Origin: Neorhizobium sp. SHOUNA12A | GTDB lineage: Bacteria > Pseudomonadota > Alphaproteobacteria > Rhizobiales > Rhizobiaceae | Length of the DNA stretch: 40,540 nucleotides | NCBI RefSeq assembly: GCF_023006505.1 | Contig: NZ_JALBGV010000058.1 | Coordinates: 1 to 40,540, forward strand | Direction of reading: 5' to 3' | In this document: in pieces, positions 16,481-23,382 of the stretch | Numbering within the stretch: the first letter of the stretch is position 1 | Layout of the letters: every line of letters starts with the position of its first letter | The notes under the pieces: generated by a model | Database searches by the model: none | The model's input: only the letters and a program-made list of their open reading frames with translations | What the model was told of the DNA's origin: nothing | Program-made: the position numbers and the translations under genes

Positions 16481-17609
16481 GAAAATTCAGTTCAACCGGC
16501 CGTTCATGACCGGTAAAGAGCTATTCTATATCGCGGAAGCCAAGTTCGGCAACATGCTCGCCGGTGACGGGCCTTTTACCAAGCGCTGCCATGAGTGGCT
16601 GAAAAATCAGAGTGGATGCGCAAAACCGCTGCTGACCCACTCGTGCACCGCCGCGTTGGAAATGGCGGCTTTGCTTCTCGACATCGAGCCCGGTGACGAG
16701 ATCATCATGCCTTCGTACACGTTCGTTTCGACAGCCAACGCGTTCGTGCTGCGCGGCGGCGTTCCAGTGTTCATCGATATCCGGGAAGACACTTTGAATG
16801 TCGACGAGCGTCTCATCGAGGCGGCCATCACCTCGCGCACTCGCGCCATCGCTCCGGTTCATTATGCGGGTGTGGCTTGCGAGATGGACGCCATCATGGG
16901 CATTGCCAAACGACATGGTCTTAAGGTCGTGGAGGATGCGGCACAGGGCGTGATGGCAGCTTATAAAGGCCGGGCGCTCGGCAGCATTGGCGATCTCGGG
17001 GCTTACAGCTTTCACGAAACCAAGAATGTAATTTCAGGGGAAGGCGGAGCCCTGCTGGTGAACGACCCCGCTCTGGCGGTGCGCGCCGAAATCATCCGTG
17101 AAAAAGGCACGGACCGTGGTCGCTTTTTTCGAGGCGAGGTCGATAAATACACCTGGCAGGAGGTGGGCTCTTCGTTCCTGCCGGGCGAGTTGATTGCTGC
17201 TTTCCTGTGCGCCCAGCTTGAAGAAGCCGAGCGCATCACCAGTCACCGCTTGGGCATTTGGCAACGTTACCACACGCTTCTTGAGCCGCTGGAGGATAGA
17301 GGATTGCTTCGCCGGCCCATCGTGCCGGCTGATTGCCAGCACAATGCCCACATGTACTACGTGTTGCTGTCGCCGGAAATCGATCGTCAAAACGTGCTCA
17401 ACGAGTTGAAGAGGAACGAGATTTTCTCGGTGTTCCATTATGTGCCCCTGCATTCGTCGCCAGCCGGGAAACGGTATGGCCGCACGCAGGGCGGCTTGGA
17501 GGTGACCACGATGCAGTCGGAGAGGCTGGTGCGTTTGCCGCTGTGGGTTGACCTGACCGCCGAGCAGCAGGAACAGGTCGTCAAGGTTTTGAATAATGCC
17601 ATCGGCTGA
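16473..17609 (+). CDS. wecE: dTDP-4-amino-4,6-dideoxygalactose transaminase
   Basis: 378 residues from the GTG at 16473 (another GTG sits one codon earlier), overlapping the end of rfbA. It belongs to the DegT/DnrJ/EryC1 PLP aminotransferases. The catalytic Lys is K184 in SFHETKN, the cofactor-contacting Asp is D155 in VVEDAAQG, and PSYTFVSTANAFVLRGG and PVHYAGVACEMD are near-identical to enterobacterial WecE/RffA as I remember it. WecE aminates dTDP-4-keto-6-deoxyglucose with glutamate to give dTDP-Fuc4N. In enterobacteria this feeds enterobacterial common antigen. In rhizobia it more likely feeds O-antigen or capsule. The following acetylation step (WecD in E. coli) has no dedicated gene here. 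Confidence 0.94.
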   Translation: MSKKIQFNRPFMTGKELFYIAEAKFGNMLAGDGPFTKRCHEWLKNQSGCAKPLLTHSCTAALEMAALLLDIEPGDEIIMPSYTFVSTANAFVLRGGVPVFIDIREDTLNVDERLIEAAITSRTRAIAPVHYAGVACEMDAIMGIAKRHGLKVVEDAAQGVMAAYKGRALGSIGDLGAYSFHETKNVISGEGGALLVNDPALAVRAEIIREKGTDRGRFFRGEVDKYTWQEVGSSFLPGELIAAFLCAQLEEAERITSHRLGIWQRYHTLLEPLEDRGLLRRPIVPADCQHNAHMYYVLLSPEIDRQNVLNELKRNEIFSVFHYVPLHSSPAGKRYGRTQGGLEVTTMQSERLVRLPLWVDLTAEQQEQVVKVLNNAIG

Positions 17610-17631
17610 CCGATCAACAACGTCGACCGGA

Positions 17632-18753
17632 ATGAAAATTCTGGTCACCGGCGGAGCCGGCTTTATCGGTTCGGCGGTTATCCGCCACATCATCCAGAAT
17701 ACCGGCGACCTGGTCGTCAATGTCGATAAGCTGACCTACGCCGGGAATCGCGAAAATCTGCGCGAGGTTGATAACTCCGACCGCTACGCGTTCGAGCAGG
17801 TCGATATCTGCAATCGCGTCGAATTGGAACGGGTATTCGCTCAGCACCATCCCGACGCCGTCATGCACCTTGCGGCAGAAAGCCACGTTGATCGGTCCAT
17901 CGATGGCCCTGCGGCCTTTATCGAGACCAACATCATTGGCACCTATACCTTGCTCGAGGTTGCTCGAGCTTATTGGCAGGGACTGGATGCACGGCGTCGG
18001 CAGGCCTTCCGGTTCCATCACATCTCGACCGATGAAGTTTACGGCGACCTGCCTCATCCGGCCGATACCGTGGATGCCCACCGCCACCTCTTTACCGAAA
18101 ACACTGGTTATGCCCCAAGCAGCCCATACTCGGCGAGCAAGGCTAGTTCCGATCATCTGGTTCGCGGCTGGATGCGAACATATGGCCTGCCGGTGCTGGT
18201 GACCAACTGCTCCAACAATTATGGCCCTTATCATTTCCCGGAGAAGCTGATTCCCCTGGTAATCCTCAACGCATTGGAGTGCAAACCTTTGCCCGTCTAC
18301 GGCGCTGGCGATCAAATACGAGACTGGCTCTACGTTGAGGACCACGCGCGTGCCCTTTACAAGGTGGTCAGCGAAGGCCAGGTCGGAGCGACCTACAATA
18401 TTGGTGGCCACAACGAAAAGCGAAATATCGAGGTGGTTCAAATCCTCTGCGACGTTCTGCAGGAACTCGCTCCGCTGGCTTCTGGGCGCGCCGTTAAGGA
18501 ATATCGCGCCCTCATCACCCATGTGGGAGATCGGCCAGGGCACGACCGTCGCTACGCGATCGACGCCAGCAAAATTCAGCGCGAGCTCGGCTGGCGACCG
18601 GTAGAGACTTTCGAAACCGGCATCCGGAAAACCGTGCAGTGGTATCTCAACAACCTCGACTGGTGCCGTCGCGTACAAGATGGCACTTACCAGCGCGAGC
18701 GTCTGGGGCAGTTCAGAGATTGCCCAAGGCCAAGTGATTTCGGCGGCTTATGA
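17632..18753 (+). CDS. rfbB: dTDP-glucose 4,6-dehydratase (RmlB)
   Basis: 373 residues from the ATG at 17632; the in-frame upstream ATG at 17596 adds 12 residues unlike the family. It is an extended short-chain dehydrogenase with NAD-binding GGAGFIG (residues 7-13), catalytic TDE (133-135) and Y166-x3-K170 (YSASK). The segment HLAAESHVDRSI and NCSNNYGPYHFPEKLIPL are RmlB hallmarks. It converts dTDP-glucose to dTDP-4-keto-6-deoxyglucose, the substrate of WecE. Gene order rfbA-wecE-rfbB is unusual; enterobacteria have rffG-rffH before wecE. It ends the operon; an IS66 scar follows. Confidence 0.96.
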   Translation: MKILVTGGAGFIGSAVIRHIIQNTGDLVVNVDKLTYAGNRENLREVDNSDRYAFEQVDICNRVELERVFAQHHPDAVMHLAAESHVDRSIDGPAAFIETNIIGTYTLLEVARAYWQGLDARRRQAFRFHHISTDEVYGDLPHPADTVDAHRHLFTENTGYAPSSPYSASKASSDHLVRGWMRTYGLPVLVTNCSNNYGPYHFPEKLIPLVILNALECKPLPVYGAGDQIRDWLYVEDHARALYKVVSEGQVGATYNIGGHNEKRNIEVVQILCDVLQELAPLASGRAVKEYRALITHVGDRPGHDRRYAIDASKIQRELGWRPVETFETGIRKTVQWYLNNLDWCRRVQDGTYQRERLGQFRDCPRPSDFGGL

Positions 18754-18893
18754 CTCTGCGAAGAATAGATGGAGATCACAATGGCTGGACTGAAACTAGC
18801 CGGCGGAATTATGTCCGTCGGACGAGCCGGTACGCAGGCGATGGTACAGGCTGCGAATGGGATTGTTGCACCGTTCATGCCTGCACCACGCCG

Positions 18894-19095
18894 TCTGGGC
18901 CGCTCAAAGCCTTCGAGCGCAAGCGTCCGTCACGCAGGTCCCACGAATTGCGCCTGCTGTGGATCGGCCAAACTGTCGAAGCTTGGCGAGGAGATTACCA
19001 GACCCTTAAGGTCGTCCCACGTCAGTGGAAGGTCATCCAGACGGTGCGGGGGAGAAGTTCACCTGCCGCGAGTGTGAGAAGACGCCCTGCGTTGA
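18894..19095 (+). pseudogene. IS66-family TnpC remnant (multiply frameshifted)
   Basis: Three frames together give the zinc-ribbon part of an IS66 TnpC: GPLKAFERKRPSR, then PTNCACCGSAKLSKLGEEIT, then TLKVVPRQWKVIQTVRG, then EKFTCRECEK. The paired cysteines CACC and CREC are characteristic. At least three frameshifts separate them. No catalytic core or inverted repeats are seen. It lies between rfbB and the 726-residue membrane-protein gene; 18754-18893 and 19096-19247 hold no other gene that I recognise. Confidence 0.8.
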
Positions 19096-19247
19096 CCACG
19101 TGGGACCAAGCATGGCTTCCAGTCGCCGTGTTTGTCTTGACGTTCACAGCCGCCGCCACAAAGTCAAGTATACCAGGAACGACTACAGCGCAGTCGCCGT
19201 CGCCCAATCTGGGCCGCAACGCCTCGCGATCGAAATGAGATATCGAA

Positions 19248-21428
19248 ATGGTCTACGCATTCAGTGATGGTAACCCGCTTTACGAGTACTTGGTGTTTGT
19301 TCTCGTTTTTTTGGCATCTATCGCCGCGTTCAATGCCGGGCCAATTCTTCGACAAGCAGACGGCATCACCCATCGAATAGCTGAGTTCTCCAGGCGCCGG
19401 CGGGCGCTGTCGGAGCACGGCTTGACTGCCGATCTCAGACGCATCGACCTATTCCGAATCATCGTCGGGGCCTTGGCGACAGTCCGATATGGTGAGATGC
19501 TGATGATGGCGATGTCGGGCACCAACCTCACTGCGACGGCTTTGGCAGCCGGCGCGACGCTTGTGGCGGCATGTGTGACGGTTGGTTTCTTAACGCCCGC
19601 CTCCGTTTTCGTCTTGATGTCGACATCCAATATCATCTTCGACAACTACCTGGGCGCATCGACGCTTGGGACCATGGTGATGTCGATCTGCCTGATGATC
19701 GTTCTCTTAGCGCCTGGCGGGCTGACATTGTCCATCGATGCAGTTTTGGTGAATAAACGGTGGATCGGGCAGCTGATCCGAAAACTCCGCGCCTTGACCG
19801 GTCCCGCCAGTGAGGATCGCATCCTCGTCGCCAAACTGTGCGGCCTGTTCGCCTATTTCTGCGTCTGCCTGTACTCGGTTGCATGGCACACGACCGATGA
19901 AGCATGGATGTCCGGGCTGATCATCTCTTGGGTCATGCTGTCGCCGGCGGCAAACCCCGACCTTTTCAGCCATATGTGGAGCTTCTATAACGTATTCCCC
20001 TGGGGCTTTGTCGCGCTCGGAAAGTTCACCATTGCCGGAATGTTCGCTTGGTACGTGCTGACGCTTCCGGGAATTTTCATGGGCCGATGGGTCCGGATGT
20101 TCACGATCATCTGGGGCCTATTGTTCTTTCTGATCAGCGCGATCGTCCTTCCCCTCCAGTATCTCGGTTGGTATGAGCTGGCCTTCTGGTCCCTGCTATT
20201 CGCCCATTCGAACATCCCAGACCGTTATATCAGGCCAGCTTCGATCTCCCCCCATGATCTCGCCAAGGGGAAAGTGTCTTCGCCTTTCTTCGCCGGAACG
20301 ATCGTGACGCTTCTTGTCCTTGCGATAGCCTTTCTTGTAAGGCTCCCGATCGGCACGACAGACCCCGATGCGCGGCCGATCGCCGGCATGTCAAAGAGCA
20401 TCTTCGGATCATCGGCTATGGCGTTCGGTATCCACAAGATCAACGTTTTCAACTCCCAGGATCTGGCAGTCTTCCGGTTCGGCAGCACCATGTATTTTTA
20501 CCCCGATGGCGCTGACCTGACGTCACCGTTTCCCCTCGTTGAGGAGGATGTTGATGGCGTCCCCTTCAACTATAGCGACCAGGAAAACTATTTCCTGACG
20601 AGCCACATGCGGCGAATGTCGAGGATGAACTTTGGATGCGATCGAGAGATGGCGAAAGCAACCCTCCCGACATACGCCACAATCTCCCGGACGGCGGCCG
20701 GCGAAATTCCGGAGCAAGATGTCGTGCTCGAGTTCCGAATTACTTCATGGCCATCTGCAAAGGATCTGCGATCCTATTCCGCCTTGGAGTTCCAAACCTG
20801 GCCTCTCTGCCGATATCGTTTGAACCTGCGCGATGGAACGCTCAAAGACTTCGCGTTTGTGCAGTCTGGATTGGATGAGGCCATCAGGCAGAAGGGATTT
20901 CCGCCAATCTTGAATGCGCGATACGCCGAGGCCGCGGCCGGCTTCCCATGCCGTTATGCAGCAGCGTTTACCTATATCACCGGGGGACCGCAGCCCTCGG
21001 ACGAACAGGGTAAGAAATTTACCGACGCCGTGCTGCAATTGCCGGCCGATGAGTTCGGACGGTTCCCCGGCGACTGCTTCCTTGACACATGGAAGGTGAT
21101 CAACGACCGTCCAGACCTGTTTACCGGAAACAACATTACGATCACCCAAGAGAATTGCGAGCTTGGAGTAGAGTTCCTGCGGCGTCTTCAGCAATCGGTG
21201 TTATCGGACGCTGCTTTGACGGCGGAGATAGATGCTGGCCTGCAACGCGCCGAGAGGGCTGCTTCGGAAAAGAACACCACGCGGTGCCTGAATGCCGCAT
21301 TTGAGAGCTGGAAGACGTACTGGTCCAGTGTCGCAAATATACCGGATGGTCTAGTCGAACAGAGCCTCAACGAAACAAAGTCGCTGAACCAGCATGGGGC
21401 GCGAGTCAGTGGGCAGGCTTTCCAATAA
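19248..21428 (+). CDS. Large membrane protein with HTTM-like domain, function unknown
   Basis: 726 residues. Residues 1-370 contain about 9-10 hydrophobic segments; the part from LRRIDLFRIIVGALATVRYG through LLAPGGLTLSIDAVL resembles the HTTM (horizontally transferred transmembrane) domain related to vitamin K-dependent gamma-carboxylase. The C-terminal 350 residues form a soluble, probably periplasmic domain with cysteines at spaced positions (MNFGCDREM, TWPLCRYRL, GFPCRYAAA, PGDCFLDTW, TQENCELG, NTTRCLNA), suggesting disulphides. Not recognised as a known enzyme. It is the only intact gene between the IS66 and IS3 scars and lies inside the integrated block. The ATG has only a weak ribosome site (GAGATAT). 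Confidence 0.72.
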   Translation: MVYAFSDGNPLYEYLVFVLVFLASIAAFNAGPILRQADGITHRIAEFSRRRRALSEHGLTADLRRIDLFRIIVGALATVRYGEMLMMAMSGTNLTATALAAGATLVAACVTVGFLTPASVFVLMSTSNIIFDNYLGASTLGTMVMSICLMIVLLAPGGLTLSIDAVLVNKRWIGQLIRKLRALTGPASEDRILVAKLCGLFAYFCVCLYSVAWHTTDEAWMSGLIISWVMLSPAANPDLFSHMWSFYNVFPWGFVALGKFTIAGMFAWYVLTLPGIFMGRWVRMFTIIWGLLFFLISAIVLPLQYLGWYELAFWSLLFAHSNIPDRYIRPASISPHDLAKGKVSSPFFAGTIVTLLVLAIAFLVRLPIGTTDPDARPIAGMSKSIFGSSAMAFGIHKINVFNSQDLAVFRFGSTMYFYPDGADLTSPFPLVEEDVDGVPFNYSDQENYFLTSHMRRMSRMNFGCDREMAKATLPTYATISRTAAGEIPEQDVVLEFRITSWPSAKDLRSYSALEFQTWPLCRYRLNLRDGTLKDFAFVQSGLDEAIRQKGFPPILNARYAEAAAGFPCRYAAAFTYITGGPQPSDEQGKKFTDAVLQLPADEFGRFPGDCFLDTWKVINDRPDLFTGNNITITQENCELGVEFLRRLQQSVLSDAALTAEIDAGLQRAERAASEKNTTRCLNAAFESWKTYWSSVANIPDGLVEQSLNETKSLNQHGARVSGQAFQ

Positions 21429-21435
21429 ACCCCCG

Positions 21436-21457
21436 CAGGACTGAATAGGTAGTCCTG
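21436..21457 (+). terminator. Hairpin after the membrane-protein gene
   Basis: caggact (21436-21442) pairs perfectly with agtcctg (21451-21457), 8 nt after the stop codon. No T-run follows, so a rho-independent terminator is only possible. Confidence 0.35.
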
Positions 21458-21512
21458 ATCACTCGGCAACGAGCCACGCGTTAGTTCTGCGTCGGGTTAA
21501 GGCCTGCCGACA

Positions 21513-22107
21513 TGCCGCCGTCAAAGTAGGCCATTTGGACCTGGAATTTTCCACTTATGATCCCTGGTGGGAAGAAGAGGGAGAATTCGATGAAGGCTTC
21601 GAAGTCTTCGGAAGTGCAGATCGCGTTCATGTTGAAGCAGGTAGAGGATGGCACGCCGATCGGCGAGATCTGCCGCAAGGCAGGAATTTCGGACGCGACG
21701 TTTACAACTGGCGCAAAAATACGCCGGCCTGATGCCCTCGGAGATGAAGCGTCTTCGCCAGTTCGAAGAGGAGAATGCCAAGCTGAAGCGGATCGTGGCG
21801 GACCTGTCATTGGACAAAGCCATGCTCCAGGACGTGCTGTCAAAAAAGCTATGAGGCCTGCCCGCAAGCGCAAGCTTGTCGACACGGTCAAGGCGGACTG
21901 GAAGGTCTCGATCGGCGCGCATGTTCGGTGTTGAAGATCGATCGGTCGCCGTATATCTACAAGTCTAGGCGCGGCGAGCAGGCCGAGTTGAAGCTGAAGA
22001 TCAAGGACATCTGTCAGACACTGGTGCGCCACGGCTATCGGCGTGTTCATGTCATGCTCAGACGTGGCGTACGGCCTGTCAATCCAAAGCGAATCTATCG
22101 CCTTTAG
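21513..22107 (+). mobile_element. IS3-family left half: terminal repeat, orfA and 5' part of orfB (decayed)
   Basis: The tip at about 21513 starts TG, and ggcca-n7-ctggaattttcc (21530-21552) matches, inverted, the tips at 22506-22529 and 32583-32606, so this is the left terminal repeat. OrfA starts at 21590 (MKASKSSEVQIAFMLKQVED, helix-turn-helix), is shifted by two single-base losses near 21700-21720, and resumes as MKRLRQFEEENAKLKRIVAD to 21854. OrfB begins MRPARKRKLVDTVKADWKVS, is shifted near 21905, and resumes as ACSVLKIDRSPYIYKSRRG, reaching NPKRIYRL at the break. The catalytic domain is missing here; its next codons are found at 11039. Confidence 0.85.
22097..22106 (+). repeat. 10-bp direct repeat, right junction of the inserted block
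   Basis: atcgccttta, identical to 11036-11045. On its left the IS3 orfB frame (KRIYRL) ends; on its right the minus-strand split gene begins. Confidence 0.75.
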
Positions 22108-22424
22108 CTCATAGAACTCGCCCAAACGAGGAGCTACACCGCTGTAGCGACCATGGCCGTCTACCTTATACCATTCATGATCATTGGTGCTATCCAGCGC
22201 CAACGGCTGCAACCCACAAATCTCAAAATGCCCCATCTCTCATCAAATTTCGGACTGGTCTTCGAAAACAGGCTCAACACCCTGAGAATACCCGTCGGCT
22301 TTTGTTCGTGCACGGGCCTATACGAGCGGAAACGGACGTTGACTGAGGTACCCTCAACTGAAACCTGGGGCTCTGGCGCATTTGGTTCGGCCACCCAACC
22401 TTGGCCCGAGTTGTAGTTTGACAA
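22097..22424 (-). pseudogene. N-terminal part of the gene split by the 11-kb insertion
   Basis: Minus-strand frame from about 22424 (a TTG; the true start is uncertain) reads NSGQGWVAEPNAPEPQVSVE, later VRFRSYRPVHEQKPTGILRV and SPKFDERWG. After a single-base loss in a G run near 22232 the next frame continues HFEICGLQPLALDSTNDHEW, then GRYSGVAPRLGEFYELKAI up to the repeat. The phase and the shared KAI codons fit the C-terminal part at 11045-10912. The family is unknown to me; the aromatic-rich DHEWYKVDGHGRYSG stretch looks like a folded small domain. Confidence 0.6.
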
Positions 22425-22473
22425 ACTTGAGCATGGACTACGAATAGCCGAGTTGTATGACCGATTCTACAGA

Positions 22474-22493
22474 ATTTATGAGTTCACGGCCTA
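22474..22493 (+). repeat. 20-bp repeat also found at 33984-34003
   Basis: atttatgagttcac followed by ggccta here and agccta at 33984-34003, same orientation, one mismatch. At both places it touches an IS3 fragment, so it is probably the tip of another insertion sequence. The element it belongs to was not identified. Confidence 0.5.
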
Positions 22494-22544
22494 AGCCCTA
22501 ACCCCGGAAAATTCCAGCGCCCGCTGGCCCAAAATCGGGGTGCA
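22492..22544 (+). mobile_element. IS3-family right end (solo terminal segment)
   Basis: This segment is the reverse complement, with one mismatch, of about 54 bp at 32567-32620 that lie immediately after the orfB stop. It starts with the orfB TAA (taagccctaa) and ends at the tip (tgca at 22541-22544). The orfB C-terminal codons that should precede it are absent and replaced by the 20-bp repeat. Confidence 0.75.
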
Positions 22545-22689
22545 CTTCACAATGGGCCCCGAGCTTACTTCAAAATGATTAGGTCAACGGGGCAAGGTCA
22601 CTTGAGCCTTCCTGCTTATGCTGAGTGTCCGGTTGAAATGGGGGCAGTTCATACAGCGCCTCCAGTCATTTCCGCCATTGTGAGGAGCT

Positions 22690-23382
22690 TTATTTCATGT
22701 ATTTCACATAATTTTGGGAGTTTTTGCCGCAATTAAAGAGAAGATCAAGAATTGTAACGCCATGAGCGAAGTCACCCCAGAGCTGGGGATATTCTCGGTA
22801 GCCCGCGTAGTCGAACCATGTAAGCGCTATTCCTCGTTCTTTGAATACTTCCTCATCTACGTAGTCTTTTGCCGCGGGACCAGACAGGTATTCTGTGCCA
22901 CCCGCTTGAGCACAGAGGTCAGCCAGACGTTCTGTCTTGCCTTCCACTAAGGTATAGTCCCATGAATTGGAAATCGCAGTTTGGATTGACAGATAACTGC
23001 ATATTGCCTCAATGAATCGGCGGTTGAGCTGCGAGAGATGGCTTGGTGGCTCGTTTAGGTAAAGGGGCTCCAACCACACAGCGATTTCTTCGAAGTGGGG
23101 AGTGCGGCGATAATTCTGGACGAGGCTCTTCCAATGGGCAATCGCCCAGTCGGTGCCTTCGATCTCGGTTTCCCGAATTTTCTGATGGTATTTCCCCTTA
23201 ACCCGAACGGGAACCGTAAGCCATTGAACCCCTTGAGGCGTCTTGATTTGATTCCGATTCCGCCAATCGCGTCGCGTGTACTGCATGTCGTCGTAGAGTA
23301 TGAACTCATCCACCGCCGCGATCATGTCGAAATAGCCCTTCCACGGGATATAGTTGGACTGAACGATAGCCACTCTTTTCAT
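22690..23382 (-). CDS. WbqC-like family protein
   Basis: 230 residues from the ATG at 23380-23382, with AGGGAG upstream; it overlaps the stop of the membrane-protein gene by 4 bp. The sequence has the WbqC hallmarks: N-terminal AIVQSNYIPWKGYFDMIA, DEFILYDDMQYTRRDWRNRN, then WLTVPV and a conserved C-terminal HGVTILDLLFNCG. WbqC-like proteins are common in O-antigen clusters; the biochemical role is not settled, and a part in amino-sugar or glycan modification is proposed. It is the last gene of the minus-strand run. Confidence 0.92.
   Translation of the reverse strand: MKRVAIVQSNYIPWKGYFDMIAAVDEFILYDDMQYTRRDWRNRNQIKTPQGVQWLTVPVRVKGKYHQKIRETEIEGTDWAIAHWKSLVQNYRRTPHFEEIAVWLEPLYLNEPPSHLSQLNRRFIEAICSYLSIQTAISNSWDYTLVEGKTERLADLCAQAGGTEYLSGPAAKDYVDEEVFKERGIALTWFDYAGYREYPQLWGDFAHGVTILDLLFNCGKNSQNYVKYMK

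Larger units (their letters stand above)
11046..22096. mobile_element. About 11-kb block integrated at a 10-bp shared sequence (inferred)
   Basis: The block runs between two copies of atcgccttta. Its inner ends are halves of one IS3 orfB that read in phase when joined head to tail; its outer flanks are halves of one minus-strand gene that also read in phase when joined. It carries the methyltransferase-PhyH-GT2-methyltransferase-NeuD stub-rfbA-wecE-rfbB operon, an IS66 scar and the 726-residue membrane protein gene. No integrase or terminal inverted repeat marks its ends. A circular precursor that recombined within its IS3 copy is the simplest explanation; a target-site duplication by an unknown transposon is the alternative. 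Confidence 0.6.

Noticed and set aside
17614..18678. 354-codon minus-strand open frame
   Set aside because: Antisense of rfbB, whose catalytic motifs are all present.
11036..22106. Simple transposon insertion with a 10-bp target duplication
   Set aside because: It would explain the split resident gene but not why the inner ends are complementary halves of one IS3 transposase in phase.
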